The notes: generated by a model from the letters alone, not told the origin. A DNA stretch of 64,000 nt from Hanleya hanleyi (GCA_036873755.1 JAVTVY010033782.1:1-64000); one strand, 5' to 3'. Shown: positions 19,012-31,040, counted from the stretch's first letter. Numbers and translations are program-made.

Positions 19012-20597
19012 CGAAAATCAAGAAATTAGTGTTTGGCTCTACAAACATAACACCTGAAAGAGTTGTTCTTATGTTACAATAACTACCCCTTTAATATACC
19101 TATTCTGACCTGAGTGAGTGAATGAGTGACTGACTGAATAGGATTTATCGTCGCTTTCAACAATGTTTCAGTCATATCACGACGCAACCACCTCGCTGGG
19201 GGTCTAATAACACCCCAGCCACCAGTCAGATTTTTGGACCGGATTCGGGGCCTTCGCGCACATCGCCGGAAGTGACATCATATATAGTAAAATAGATGTT
19301 TACCGAACATTTCGATTACTTTTCAAGTCTGCATAATACCCCTGTTGAACTAGCGTTAAAAAGAATTATCTGGAAATAATTTTCCCTGTTTCTCTGGACA
19401 GAGCATATGAAAAGTAGTTCGCTCATGTGCAACACTAAAGGAGTTGTTCGGCCAGATTCAAACTGAACCGTGCGTTGGTTGGTTTCCCCTATACCTCATA
19501 GCAACGTAGTAGAGGTAAACTTCCGCTATTGGTGGCAGGGATGGTAATGGCGCCTGCGAAATGGAGCATGCGCTGCGGGGAGGTTGATCACGACGAGCCA
19601 ACTAAGCACCGCCCAGCCAAGTTGCGTTCCTGTTGCTTCAAAGAATAAATCTTTGAAGCAACATGGAACCAGACACCCACCATCCACCCTACATAACACC
19701 GAGGACAGCACAAGGCACAGACAGGAGGCTTACATTGGTGCAATAAAGACAAGTGCAATTCGAATGTATGAAGCAACAGGAACCTGTTCTGACCTGAAAG
19801 GTATACAAATACAAGCGTCTTCTCCGTCATTAAATATTCAGCCCTCGTCTATTGAAGAATTCCTGCGTCAAATATTCCAAACCCCTTTTTTTGTATAACA
19901 TTATTATGATCAAATTAAAAAAAAACAATCGTAGCATACATAAACATCGGCTAGATGAACAAATTGTCACGGATAAGATGCCAAGTGGTGAGGAAATCCT
20001 CACAAAAGTGAACAGAGCATGTGTACTGGCACAGGGGCATGTTACCGCTCCAACCTTAATAAAGTAATATCCTATCAATGCTCCCCAATCAGGGAACGGA
20101 AGTTATTTCCTTATTCCTTGTTCCCATCCCCAATCGTGTATATCGCTATGTAGGATCATCAAAAGATACACCGTCAAGGTGTCTTCTGTTCGGCTGAGCC
20201 AATCAAGAAAGCCCCTACCATTGTGTTTCCTTCAAAGCACTATGAAGAGTTCTCGGGATTAGTCGACACTCGCGTTAGTGTAAGCCGGTTGGATCTCACA
20301 AGCGACAAATACAAATGGTGGAGCAGATAGAATTTAATTTTAATTAGATTGGTTACCGCTCGTAGGTATGCGAAGTGGGTAGAGGAAGACAAAAGGGCAT
20401 ACGCTAATGGCTGTGTATTTTAATTTGTCGTATACTTTAATGCTTGAAAAACATGAACTATTGGTACAAAATTTTGCAGCATGTATAACAAAGTAAGATC
20501 TACAAAATGACTAACATTTCTCCGCTATATCTACAACAATTTTCTCTGTGAAGAACTTTCAGTAAGTTTGCTCCATATAAAACTCCATAACTAGTAT
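19012..20597. other. Intergenic stretch with repeat remnants
   Basis: Around 19110-19190 a 'gtgagtgaatgagtgactgac' lead-in followed by 'tttcaacaatgtttcagtca' looks like a molluscan SINE tail. 19800-19900 ('caagcgtcttctccgtcatt') is a diverged copy of the Penelope-family 3' end seen at 27361 and elsewhere. 19650-19662 has a short self-complementary 'gaataaatctttgaagcaac' motif. No gene is supported. Confidence 0.4.
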
Positions 20598-22919
20598 TGT
20601 AACGTGTGCCGGGCCGGTCAATGAACGGGACGCGGCTGAGCTTAGTCTCGTTAAATGGTAGCGTACAAGCTGTCAGGCCACGGTCCCTGCCGGCACTAGT
20701 CCTTGCCAACTAGAGATTCACTTCGACCTGTCACCTTGTCTGGATCGAGAAAGTAAGAGAGTGTAGAGACAACCAAGGCTGATATAGAGTCAATTAATGT
20801 GCAGTAATATTCAGTTAAATGTACAGGATGATCGTGAGTAAAGATGTAAATATGTACAGTTTATTATATACACGCGCCGCGTCAAGGGCGGCCTGGTTGC
20901 TGGCCCTTTCCACACGGTAGGTGATCGTAGGGGCGGCTTGGCTGCTGGCCCCTCTCTTGGTATGGAATGTCGTTGGACCAAGGCCAGGGATAGCGGCTCG
21001 ACGTCCTTCCTTCCGCCGGCTGTTGGAGCGAGGCTATGGATATAGCGGCTCTCTTCTCTGTAAGATAGGTATATCGTCCCCCGAAAACGTCGTGGCTTCC
21101 CGCCGTTGATATGACCGTCTTCCCCTTACAGGTACGTATGGTCCCAGAGATTGCTCCGTCTTCCCACCGTGGAATGACCGTCTTCCCCTTACAGGTACGT
21201 ATGGTCCCAGAGACTGCTCCGTCTTCCCACCGTCGATACGTCTGCTTCTACTTGTGAGAAATCCCCTCTACAGGGAGGTTCGTCATCCCACCGTGGATAT
21301 GTCCGTTCTTCCACAGTTGTAATCTGTCTTGCGAGGATGCTTCCGTGTCGTCTTCCCTCCAAGGTAAGTATATCTTCCCCAGAAAGTCCCCTGAATGTGT
21401 CCTGTCTTCTCACCGTGGATATGCCCGTCTTCCCCTCGCAGGTACGTATTTTCCTAGAGATAGACTCGTCTTCCAGCCGTGGATACGTCTGTTGACCTTG
21501 TAGGTACCTATTCCCTTCTACAGGTCGGTTCGTCTTCCCACCGTGGATACGTCTGCTTCTTCTTGTAAGAATTCCACTCTACAGTTAGGTTCGTCTCTCC
21601 ACCGTGGATACGTCTGTCTTCACCTGGTTTGTACGTATCGGCAATGCCACTTCTTCCGTGTGATTATTATCTCACCCTAGGTTAGTCTAATAACCGTGAT
21701 CTTGGCCGACTTCTATCCAGGCGTAGTCTGGCTTGCGAGGATCCTCTCCTCAGGATGTATCCGGCTAGATGATGTGGTCTAATATAACGTCTCTGGCAGC
21801 GAATCTGTCTGTAACAGTTTTGAGATGCTGCTTCGGTGGCGTGCTCGTAGTCACCGTAAACGGCCCAGACTGAGGTACTCACGACAACCGATAAAACAGA
21901 CCTTCTTCCGATAGACTTCCTTCAACGTCTCAGATCACATCAAATCGCCATGCTTCCTCTCACAGGTTGGTACCAGTCTTCTGTCACCCGTTTCACGGTG
22001 AGAACGCTCTCAGACAGCGTTATGCCTCTCCACCGTGAACACTTCAGGGCCCCCAACACATAAGCTGGCTTGTGAGAGTGACTTCTTCCTTCGAACTCCA
22101 ATCAGGTAGGTACAGTTGGATCCTAGGTATCGCCAGTGCGGTATAGTGCTTCCATGTATCAGCAGCCCAATTCCATATCCCTTGGAATATTACCGGTCGC
22201 CCCAACGCATCCCAGCATTCGCCGACCACACTGCTGCTCGATAACCTTCACTAATACTACAGATACTGGACTTCCTATGTTCGCTCTTCTTCGTACAAGC
22301 ACCGTCCACCGATTACACGTCTGTGCATGCAATACACTGTTCAGTCTATTTGCCCAATAGAAGAGTATAGTTACCTGGTTGCAGTTCAGATCAAAAGTGA
22401 TTTTCATGCCTGATCTCCGTCTTTTATACACATCAGGCCACGTACATGTAACGTCTAGTTGCCCGTATGAAATCTCACACTTTCCCGCAGCGCCATCTGC
22501 ACTATCCAGTCAAAGACAACTCACACCATTGTACAGTTTAGGAACGATAACTCCAACCGTTATCACAGAGCAGACCTTGTGGGGAATTCCCGACTTCTAG
22601 TTTCACTTTCGTTACCGCTAATTATATCGCTGTATACAGTTTGCACAGTTTTCTTTGTTAACGGGAACATTAGATAGCCTTCTCCGTTGATATCACAGAC
22701 CAAGAATGGACACTAATACTGGACGGTAAGTTCATTCAGTTATATACCCGTTGTATATCCGTATTTATGCTGAGCGTTGTGGCATCATGTAGACCCCGAT
22801 TTCCGTCCATTTCCAGGTTGGCGTGCACACTCCGTTCCAGACTTGCGCTTTGGTTCGGGCTTGTGCTTAGTCCTGATTTAACGTTTAGGGGATATCAATA
22901 TTCGTTACACCACCCACGC
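20598..22919 (-). repeat. LTR (3' LTR in element sense)
   Basis: 2,322 bp, TGTAACG to CGTTACA. The part 21100-21660 is a degenerate minisatellite of 'cgtcttcccaccgtggatac'-type units. One unit of about 65 bp (21113-21238) is doubled compared with the other LTR. Otherwise it is nearly identical to 23706-25954. Confidence 0.85.
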
Positions 22920-22933
22920 CTTCGAAATATCGG
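22920..22933 (-). promoter_or_regulatory. Polypurine tract of the LTR element
   Basis: Minus strand GAAGGCGTGGGTGG directly next to the TG of the LTR; it would prime plus-strand DNA synthesis. Confidence 0.45.
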
Positions 22934-23226
22934 CGCCCTCGCCGATGCTTGGTCACGCTGTTTTTAGTTCAATAAACAATCACATGGGGTTCCGGGGTCG
23001 GTGTCATCCTCTCCAGTCCATCCCTCCCAAAGTTCCGGGGACATGGCGGCGTCCTCACTGTTACTCACAGGAACCGTCAAGCCCCAGTCCATCTCTGTAC
23101 TTCGCTCATTACGTTTCAATATTCTTGATTGGTGCTGATTGGTGGTTCATGAATAATTAACCATCAGACGCAGTTACATCCCTCAGATCGCTGTCCTCCA
23201 TCTTCTTGCCTTTGGCTAAGGACTCC

Positions 23227-23646
23227 TCAAATGTGGGCTTCCTGGTTCGTGTTCCACTGCTCATGGTTAGTGGAGATATGCGCCAAGGAGTCCGCTTCGC
23301 TGTAGTAAGCTGAGTTATGTGCACCTGAATCCGAGATGGGAGTATCACCGGTCGATGGAAGCATAGTACACATTCCGTTGTCTTCCTCTGTTCCGCAGTT
23401 GATGAACAAGGGCTGGCTGTTCGATCTCGTGCTTCTTTCTTCCTCACCAGTCCCCACAAGAGTAGTCCAGAAATCGACTGAAGCATCGTCTTTCCATCGT
23501 TCCCTTGGTCCTGCTGCAGATGGAGACTGTTGTTCACCAAAATCGATCAAGGCTGCTGTATCTCCATCACAGACTCTCGCCGGCAGTCCCGATTGGTCGG
23601 GTGTGGATTCCGCTTTCGGCCTTCCCCGGGCAAGTTGTCTTTCCAT
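23227..23646 (-). CDS. Gag-like remnant ORF of the LTR element
   Basis: 139 codons from an ATG at 23646 (MERQLARGRPKAESTPDQSG), 40 bp inside the primer site. The product is acidic and Ser/Thr-rich and ends TNHEQWNTNQEAHI. I see no zinc knuckle or capsid motif. The frame is open upstream to the primer site but without another ATG. It could be the first part of a gag gene whose remainder and pol are deleted; the tail 22934-23226 shows no further coding. Confidence 0.4.
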   Translation of the reverse strand: MERQLARGRPKAESTPDQSGLPARVCDGDTAALIDFGEQQSPSAAGPRERWKDDASVDFWTTLVGTGEEERSTRSNSQPLFINCGTEEDNGMCTMLPSTGDTPISDSGAHNSAYYSEADSLAHISTNHEQWNTNQEAHI

Positions 23647-23685
23647 CTTCACTCTCCTGTGAACCTTGGACGTTGGCAAATCCCA

Positions 23686-23699
23686 CCGCTGTGCCACCA
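23686..23699 (-). other. Primer-binding site of the LTR element
   Basis: Minus strand TGGTGGCACAGCGG, starting with the TGG that pairs with a tRNA 3' CCA end, 6 bp from the LTR edge. The same 'TGGTGGCA(ca)GCGG' form is common in animal Gypsy elements. Confidence 0.65.
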
Positions 23700-23705
23700 G
23701 TTTTG

Positions 23706-25954
23706 TGTAACGTGTGCCGGGCCGGTCAATGAATGGGACGCAGCTGAGCTAGGTCTCGTAGTATGGTAGCGTACAAGCTGTTAGGCCGCTGTCCCTGCCG
23801 ACACTAGTCCTTGCCAACTAGAGATTCACTTCGACCTGTCACCTTGTCTGGATCGAGAAAGTAGGAGAGTGTAGAGACAACCAAGGCTGATATAGGGTCA
23901 AATAATATGCAATAATATTCAATTAAATGTACAGGATGATCGTGTGTAAAGATGTAAATATGTACAGTTATCATATACACGCGCCGTGTAAAGGGCGGCC
24001 TGGCTGCTGGCCCTTTCCACACGGTAGGTGATCGTAGGGGCGGCCTGGCTGCTGGCCCCTCTCTTGGTATGGAATGTCGTTGGAGCGAGGCCAAGGATAG
24101 CGGCTCGACGTCCTTACTTCTCCCGGCTTTTGGAGCGAGGCTATGGATATATCAACTCTCTTCTCTGTAAGGTAGGTATATCGTCCCCAGAAAACGTCGT
24201 GGCTTCTCACCGTGGATAGGACAGTCTTCCCCTTACAGGTACGTCTGGTCCCAGAGATTGCTCCGTCTTCCCACCGTGGATACGTCTGCTTCTCCTTGTG
24301 AGAAATCCCCTCTACTGGGAGGTTCGTCTTCCCACCGTGGATATGTCCGTTCTTCCACAGTTGTAACCTGTCTTGCGAGGATGCTTCCGTATCATCTTCC
24401 CTTCAAGGTAAGTATATCTTCCCCCAGAAAGTCCCCTGCATGTGTCCTGTCTTCTCACCGTGGATATGCCCGTCTTCCCCTCGCAGGTACGTATTTTCCT
24501 AGAGATAGACGCGTCTTCCCGCCGTGGATACGTCTGTTGACCTTGTAGGTACCTATTCCCTTCTACAGGTCGGTTCGTCTTCCCACCGTGGATACGTCTG
24601 CTTCTTCTTGTAAGAATTCCACTCTACAGTTAGGTTCGTCTCCCCACCGTGGATACGTCTGTCTTCCCTGGTTTGTACGTATCGGCAATGCCACTTCTTC
24701 CGTGTGATTATTATCTCACCCTAGGTTAGTCTAATAACCGTGATCTTGGCTGACTTCTATCCAGGCGTAGTCTGGCTTGCGAGGATCCTCTCCTCAGGAT
24801 GTATCCGGCTAGATGATGTGGTCTAATATAACGTCTCTGGCAGCGAATCTGTCTGTAACAGTTTTGAGATGCTGCTTCGGTGGCGTGCTCGTAGGCACCG
24901 TAAACGGCCCAGACTGAGGTACTCACGACAACCGATAAAACAGACCTTCTTCCGATAGACTTCCTTCAACGTCTCAGATCACATCAAATCGCCATGCTTC
25001 CTCTCACAGGTTGGTACCAGTCTTCTGTCACCCGTTTCACGGTGAGAACGCTCTCAGACAGCGTTATGCCTCTCCACCGTGAACACTTCAGGGCCCCCAA
25101 CACATAAGCTGGCTTGTGAGAGTGACTTCTTCCTTCGAACTCCAATCAGGTAGGTACAGTTGGATCCTAGGTATCGCCAGTGCGATATAGTGCTTCCATG
25201 TATCAGCAGCCCAATTCCATATCCCTTGGAATATTACCGGTCGCCCCAACGCATCCCAGCATTCGCCGACCACACTGCTGCTCGATACCCTTCACTAATA
25301 CTACAGATACTGGACTTCCTATGTTCCCTCTTCTTCGTACAGGCACCGTCCACCGATTACACGTCTGTGCATGCAATACACTGTTCAGTCTATTTGCCCA
25401 ATAGAAGAGTATAGTTACCTGGTTGCAGTTCAGATCAAAAGTGAATTTCATGCCTGATCTCCGTCTTTTATACACATCAGGCCACGTACATGTAACGTCT
25501 AGTTGCCCGTATGAAATCTCACACTTTCCCGCAGCGCCATCTGCACTATCCAGTCAAAGACAATTCACACCATTGTACAGTTTAGGAACGATAACTCCAA
25601 CCGTTATCACAGAGTAGACCTTGTGGGGAATTCCCCACTTCTAGTTTCACTTCCGTTACCGCTAATTATATCGCTGTATACAGTTTGCACAGTTTTCTTT
25701 GTTAACGGGAACATTAGATAGCCTTCTCCGTTGATATCACAGACCAAGAATGGACACTAATACTGGACGGTAAGTTCATTCAGTTATATACCCGTTGTAT
25801 ATCCGTATTTTATGCTGAGCGTTGTGGCATCATGTAGACCCCGATTTCCGTCCATTTCCAGGTTGGCGTGCACACTCCGTTCCAGACTTGCGCTTTGGTT
25901 CGGGCTTGTGCTTAGTCCTGATTTAACGTTTAGGGGATACCAATATTCGTTACA
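23706..25954 (-). repeat. LTR (5' LTR in element sense)
   Basis: 2,249 bp, TGTAACG to CGTTACA, nearly identical to the other LTR apart from the missing 65 bp minisatellite unit and scattered substitutions. The low divergence indicates a fairly recent insertion or gene conversion. Confidence 0.85.
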
Positions 25955-26822
25955 CCAGTTTGTAAATCATCAAGACTGGGTGTGGAAAAAATTGATTACT
26001 AGAAGCAATCAACTGATTTTTCTATTTATTAAGACAGTCGATTATTAACTGTAAATGACTTGAAGCAATGACAGAGCTCTGGTTCGTCGTCATTGGTTTT
26101 TAAGCAATTCACTGATCCTGTAACGTATATCCAACTGCATAAAAGCGAGGAAAATGGCAATAGAAATAGTTTCCTTTGCGTTGACTTAAGGTAAATTGAA
26201 AATCGACGGGACTATCCGAATAGAAATCAACGAAGCAGTAATGCATTCCATTGTTTATCTTAAAAAAAAGATGGATTCCAAAGTGCCTGGAGGCAGGTTT
26301 GTCTTGTGAGATCTAAGGTTGAAAACTGTTGCAGATATTACACGATCTTAGCGCATGAACAGTACAAAAAGTCAGAGCAACAAGAACAGTAACCCGTACT
26401 CCAGCGTGCCACAGGTAAAAAGATAAAGATCTACTTTAGATAAATTTAAATGCGAAATGCACGAAATATATAGTGGTAACGCTATCGCTGTAAATAAAAT
26501 CGCGCAAGATGTTTGCAAAAGAATCTCCGAAAACTCGTAATAAACCAATCTCGACAACATTTTCCATCTCACAATGATCGGCGTTTCGTTCACAGATATG
26601 TACAACTTTCTGTCGCTCGACAAAACCGAACCTTTCGAGCAGTCAGGAGAAGAATATTTATCGTGCACCATGTCTGAGCACGATGTTTCTCTGTATTGTT
26701 TACTATATCGCTCCACCATGTCTACGTGCTCCTTTGTGTAATCAGAAGTGGCGTCATTTTACAGCTGCTTCACTCAGCTTGTAATGTGACTGGCGGATAG
26801 ATTTATTTTGAAGCTAATTTAG
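25955..26822. other. Intergenic stretch, one unidentified hydrophobic frame
   Basis: A 115-codon minus frame at 26372-26719 ends in a hydrophobic segment (SEILLQTSCAILFTAIALPL and on). I do not recognise it, and it lacks any supporting promoter or splice evidence. Nothing else is visible. Confidence 0.3.
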
Positions 26823-26849
26823 CTAGAACGGGATTGGGATGGTCCTGGT

Positions 26850-26998
26850 GTAAGACATAACATTCCCTTGAAATATATCTGAGATTACAGAGATTGATAT
26901 ATCTTTATACTTCTCTTTGTTGGCCCCAATGACAGCCGTCTGAACAGAGAACTTCATGTGTCTCATCCTCGCGAGCCAGTGTATCAATCGATACGTTA
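26850..26998 (-). pseudogene. Conserved coding scrap of unknown gene
   Basis: Minus frame MKFSVQTAVIGANKEKYKDI and onward. A related stretch (KCSVQTTVIEASIGKHKHI) is found at 43.90-43.97 kb, downstream of the broken LRR copy. Conservation of the peptide in the two duplicons suggests that it was once coding, perhaps an exon of a neighbouring gene. No function can be given. Confidence 0.3.
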
Positions 26999-27360
26999 CG
27001 GTCAATACACTGGCTTGGTTAGTTACCGATAGCAGTTCTGGAAATAAATAGCTCGAAGGGCATCCATAAACCGAAGCAATCAGTAAGCGCGCTGAAGCAG
27101 GTCATCAGACCAATCCGCAGCGAGGTTTGGGTTTTGAATGGTTTGCATTTCATTGCTGGCCAGACTACCTTCGAAGTAAGGTTGAAATCGACATCGGGTG
27201 TCAAAGCGAACACCGCAAGCTTAAGATACCGACGCGCTAATTCAAAACAACTGCTAAGGATGAAAAATACGACTCGAAACCTCATTCGAATCACCAACAA
27301 GGTCCAGGTAAACCCTGTGCAAGGATTTAGGGATAACCTGGACTTTTGCAGATGCATGTT

Positions 27361-27605
27361 ACAAGCGTCTAGTCCGTCATTCATAATTCAGCCGTCGTCC
27401 ATTAAAGAATATCCGCGTCCATAATCCAAAGACCTATCCCATATTCCATATAACAGTATTAGCTCCAAATTCAAAAAGACAATCATAGTATACATAAACA
27501 TAGCCTAGTTTCCTGCAAGACAGATGCGGTCAACAGTTTACAATGATGCCGACAAGACATCCTGAAGTTGCAAAAATATAAAATCCGTATCGCTGATCAG
27601 TATCT
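27361..27605 (-). mobile_element. 5'-truncated Penelope-type element, 3' end only
   Basis: Begins with the family end 'acaagcgtctagtccgtc' and runs to 'gctgatcagtat'. It matches 38005, 39720, 46910 and 55795. It contains no coding sequence; only about 245 bp from the element's 3' end were inserted. Confidence 0.7.
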
Positions 27606-28122
27606 GTGCAATGGGCTGGAATATCATCAGTAAGACGTTTGAATTGGATAATCGCGTTGACAAAGCTCTGCTCCAAACAATTCACGGATATTATTGTTGT
27701 TCTTGTTACTATTATCGTACCATTAGTGACCATGTGCTAGTCCATATTCAAAAGGCTGTTGTTTTTTTTTGCACTGAAACACACAATTCCTGTTGCCCAA
27801 TGTTTACTTTTGCTAGTAGGTGCCGAGACAACTGGGTCACTGACAACGAATAAGTCTTCTAAATAACAACTATATTACTAAACGCGACGTTAAACCGTAA
27901 TACTCTCTTTCTCTCCTATGGTTACTGAAAATGAAGCGAAAGGAAGTCTGAAGTTTTAATTTAGCCATGAATTTATTATTGTTTCGTACTGATATTGGTA
28001 AAGCGTATGTTCTTATCAGTTTGCTTTCAACCTTGCCTTCGTTACAAAGAGGTTTACGCCACTCAACACTCATCAATGCACAAATAGACTGTTGGACATT
28101 GCCGTGACTTTGTAGCTGCCCT

Positions 28123-30228
28123 CTAAATCCGCCATCCAATTCTCATATTCCAGCATAGAAGCAAATTGAGGAACAGAGATGGCATGCTGGCAAACAACTT
28201 CGGGGACGTGTTAAAGTTATTCAAATCTGTTACTGAATTCTTTTTTTCTGTGCCACAGTTCTCGGTTAAAAAGATGTGAAGAAACACCGTATCGTTGTTG
28301 ATGCACTGTGTATCCTCACCGATCAAACTACCAAGAGAATCCATCTTACAAGAGCACAGAAGCGGGTTCTCCGACAATGCGATGTAGGTTAATGGTCCAC
28401 CCGGATAAGGGGAGCACATTTCTGGTAATTGCTTCAGTCTGTTACCGGTTAAGTCCAACCGAGTCACAAATGTAACAATACAGAAAAAATCTGGCTGTAA
28501 TGAGGTTAATTTGTTTCCTCGAAGGAACAAAGTACGAACATTCCAGTTGGACATCCCTGAAGACACGATGAACGTCTCCATCTCGTTATAGCTCAAATCT
28601 AGGATAGCCAAGAAGACATCATGGCGACAACCATTCCATGCCATGTGTCGAATGTTGTTGTTGGAGAATTGAAGCTCGGTTATTTCGTAGAAGTCATTAA
28701 TGAAAAAGTCACAGGAAGGAAATGCGGTAATGTTGTTATATGCCACGTCCATCCACACTTCAGCTTTTAAACTTTTCTGCTGGAATTTACTTTTGAAACA
28801 AAATTTGATGTCGAGATTTGTCAAAGCCGTTATGTTGTTCTTTCGAAAATTTAAATTCACTTGAAGACTTAGAATGTCCAGCTTCTTTAGTTCTACCTCC
28901 AAAACTATCGCTGGTAGAGCTGAAAACTTATTGTTAGATATATCGAAATATTTCACTGATATTTGTTCTATTACTCTGAATATAACTGGTGGCAGGGCGA
29001 AGAGATCGTTGGAACCTAGATATAATCCCGAAACAGCGTTTGGGCTAATTACCGAGAAAATACTGTTACTTGCAAAATGAGCAATCTTTAGTTGGATATT
29101 AGACATATCGACTCTTTGTAATTTATTATGATATAGGTAAAGTTCTAGATCAAACGATGTGTTTGCACAAAAATATCCGCTTGGGAACCTATTGAACTCG
29201 TTCGATGAAATCTGAAGCACACGAAGAGAGCTACATACGGCACCGTTTAACCAGGTTGTTTCGTTCAACTGGTTACCTCGCATATCTAGACGTTTTATTC
29301 CAGAAATGTTATGAAATGCTCCGTCAGGGAGAAAGGACAAGTTAGCTGATATCATGTGCAATTCCGAAACCTGCACATCTATGAATGAGAGGAGAAGCCT
29401 CGGTTGGGACAGATAAAATTCTCTTATTTCTCTGTCAGAGAAAGCCGAACGATCCACTTCAGATATGTTGTTACCCTCAAGGTGCAAAGACGTCAGATGT
29501 ATATCAGGGTGGAGAAATGGATTAACAATCGCGATGTTGTTGAGGCTCACGTCTAGATACTGTAGATAAGTCAGATTGATTAAGGCTGAACTTGGAATGG
29601 TGGTGAGGTAGTTGGATTTCATGATGATTTTTCTTAAATCGACATGAGTGGCGACGAAATTCCAGATAGCATTTGTTAATTGATTTCCGGTCAGCTCTAG
29701 AAACTGGAGACCAGTTTGCTCTAAAGAACGTGTCGCTGGAATGAAATATTTCAACCCACTGTTTCGAATTGTTAATTCCTCCAATGGTGATCTAAGCAAT
29801 TGGTCCGTCTCAACGTGGTTTAATCTGCAATTGTCAATGGTAATAGTCTTAAGCATCGTTAGGCCGTCGAGGATACAGATGGGTAAATCTCGTCCGTCGT
29901 GGAATACAAAACTGATCACGTGTAAATGGGTCAACGTTTTGTTCAAACTAGCTAATGCATCGCAGTGTACATCCCGTGCCGTGATATTAAACAGAGTTAA
30001 GATGGATATACTGGTATTGGTGAAAGCGTCAGGTGGCAATGTTAAATTCCTACTACCTCCGAGAGTTACAGGCTTCAATGTCACTGGTATTTCACAAGAA
30101 AACAGATCGTCACACGCGCACGACTCGATGTTGCTGAAGCATGTTGCTACTGTACAAAGCACACATGGCAGGAAAATATGAACCATTACAGCTATGTAAA
30201 CGAAGTTTAAATTACCTTTGAACTGCAT
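28123..30228 (-). CDS. Secreted leucine-rich-repeat protein (Toll-like ectodomain type)
   Basis: 701 codons, uninterrupted, the only long intact gene of the window. Residues 1-25 form a signal peptide with hydrophobic core VYIAVMVHIFLPCVLC. A short cysteine region follows (CFSNIESCACDDLFSC). Residues of about 60-610 contain some twenty LRRs of the LxxLxLxxN type (for example LQYLDVSLNNIAIV, LTSLHLEGNNISEV). A C-terminal cap starts NPLLCSCKMDSLGSLIG with two further cysteines. There is no TIR domain and no convincing transmembrane helix; a short hydrophobic tail (PSLFLNLLLCW) could be a weak GPI signal. It is probably an extracellular recognition or adhesion protein, or the ectodomain of a receptor whose cytoplasmic part is in another exon. 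The start is chosen for the signal peptide. Confidence 0.85.
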   Translation of the reverse strand: MQFKGNLNFVYIAVMVHIFLPCVLCTVATCFSNIESCACDDLFSCEIPVTLKPVTLGGSRNLTLPPDAFTNTSISILTLFNITARDVHCDALASLNKTLTHLHVISFVFHDGRDLPICILDGLTMLKTITIDNCRLNHVETDQLLRSPLEELTIRNSGLKYFIPATRSLEQTGLQFLELTGNQLTNAIWNFVATHVDLRKIIMKSNYLTTIPSSALINLTYLQYLDVSLNNIAIVNPFLHPDIHLTSLHLEGNNISEVDRSAFSDREIREFYLSQPRLLLSFIDVQVSELHMISANLSFLPDGAFHNISGIKRLDMRGNQLNETTWLNGAVCSSLRVLQISSNEFNRFPSGYFCANTSFDLELYLYHNKLQRVDMSNIQLKIAHFASNSIFSVISPNAVSGLYLGSNDLFALPPVIFRVIEQISVKYFDISNNKFSALPAIVLEVELKKLDILSLQVNLNFRKNNITALTNLDIKFCFKSKFQQKSLKAEVWMDVAYNNITAFPSCDFFINDFYEITELQFSNNNIRHMAWNGCRHDVFLAILDLSYNEMETFIVSSGMSNWNVRTLFLRGNKLTSLQPDFFCIVTFVTRLDLTGNRLKQLPEMCSPYPGGPLTYIALSENPLLCSCKMDSLGSLIGEDTQCINNDTVFLHIFLTENCGTEKKNSVTDLNNFNTSPKLFASMPSLFLNLLLCWNMRIGWRI

Positions 30229-30239
30229 TGTTAAAGTCT

Positions 30240-31040
30240 AGTCTTGTTGCCCTTCCGAAAGTAGATTTTCGGCTGGATAAAAACGGTACTGAAATTATTC
30301 CATTAATGCGATTGCTCATCGGTAAAACATACTGGAGACATTTTCTTTCACTGCTCTCGTCTCTCGGAAGCTGACGATGTTCGCTTTATCCTTTTAAGGC
30401 TCTCATCTCTTTGATCTTGAAGTTTGTGATTTATGAACCATTTTCGTGTCATTTATTCTAATTACGTACCAACACCTCAGGATGTTACGTTTAATCTGAC
30501 TGCCCTCCTATATTTTATGAACCAATTTTACTTGACATTTCTTTGTGGTCATTTGTAATACCTAAGGCAAAACTACAACTGCTATTATGCTGTCCATTTG
30601 ATACGTTTATCAGTATTTAGTGGAGTTTTATACAAAGAACATCACGCCACGGGATATATTCCAGTTGGAACGCATTCAGTTGGTCAATTCAAATTTTCAA
30701 AATGAAATCCGTCATTTTCATTAGTTTGTGGAGAACTGGGGGAACAGCCAATCATACTTTATCCGCAAAGTTAACAAGCGGAAGTACTTCAGAGACGAAG
30801 CGAAACTAAGCCACATGTTTGGTATTTCGCAAGCGAAATTTGCTACCGGTAGTAAATTCTCTGTACTCTTTCCTGTCTACTTTGTATAATTAATGGATAT
30901 AAATGTTAATTCGTAGGTTTTATGAACCAAGTTCATGCCAATCCTTTTTCCGTGAAAACGAACAATTTTCAAGCCATATTTATTGTTGGTCGTTTGTAAC
31001 CTCTGAGACAAAAATTTTCAGCGACTTTAATTATGTTATA
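30240..31040. other. Upstream region of the LRR gene
   Basis: Conserved in the duplicate at 47.53-48.35 kb but without an open frame. It contains several 'tttatgaacca' repeats (30432, 30517, 30920) in AT-rich sequence. It probably holds the LRR promoter; no clear TATA is seen close to the gene. Confidence 0.4.

Larger units (their letters stand above)
20598..25954 (-). mobile_element. Non-autonomous LTR retrotransposon (Gypsy-like), large LTRs
   Basis: Two direct repeats of 2.3 kb bounded by TGTAACG...CGTTACA enclose only 786 bp. Read on the minus strand, a primer-binding site (TGGTGGCACAGCGG) lies 6 bp inside the 5' LTR. A purine-rich tract (GAAGGCGTGGGTGG) touches the 3' LTR. A gag-like frame is present, but there is no protease, reverse transcriptase or integrase. 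The five bases outside the two ends (agtat and ccagt) do not match, so either the target duplication has decayed or the LTRs come from recombination. Confidence 0.85.
26823..31015. repeat. Segmental duplication, copy 1 (intact LRR gene)
   Basis: Matches 43.9-48.35 kb in the same orientation. Shared landmarks: the SVQTAVI coding scrap (26.9 and 43.95 kb), 'tgacaacgaataa' (27.84 and 44.70 kb), the LRR gene, and the upstream 'tatgaaccattttcgtgtc' region (30.4 and 47.8 kb). Divergence is high, roughly 20-30% by eye, so the duplication is old. The repeat insertion at 27361-27605 is specific to this copy. Confidence 0.7.

Noticed and set aside
21682..21882. Minus ORF repeated at 24726-24926
   Set aside because: Duplicated only because it lies in both LTRs; no recognisable protein.
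22159..22431. Minus 90-codon ORF in both LTRs
   Set aside because: Part of the LTR sequence; no start context or protein features to support it.
20598..25954. Two tandem copies of a host gene
   Set aside because: The repeats begin TG and end CA with matching inverted ends, and have a primer site and purine tract between them, so they are LTRs.
29741..30181. 146-codon plus ORF
   Set aside because: Antisense of the LRR gene.
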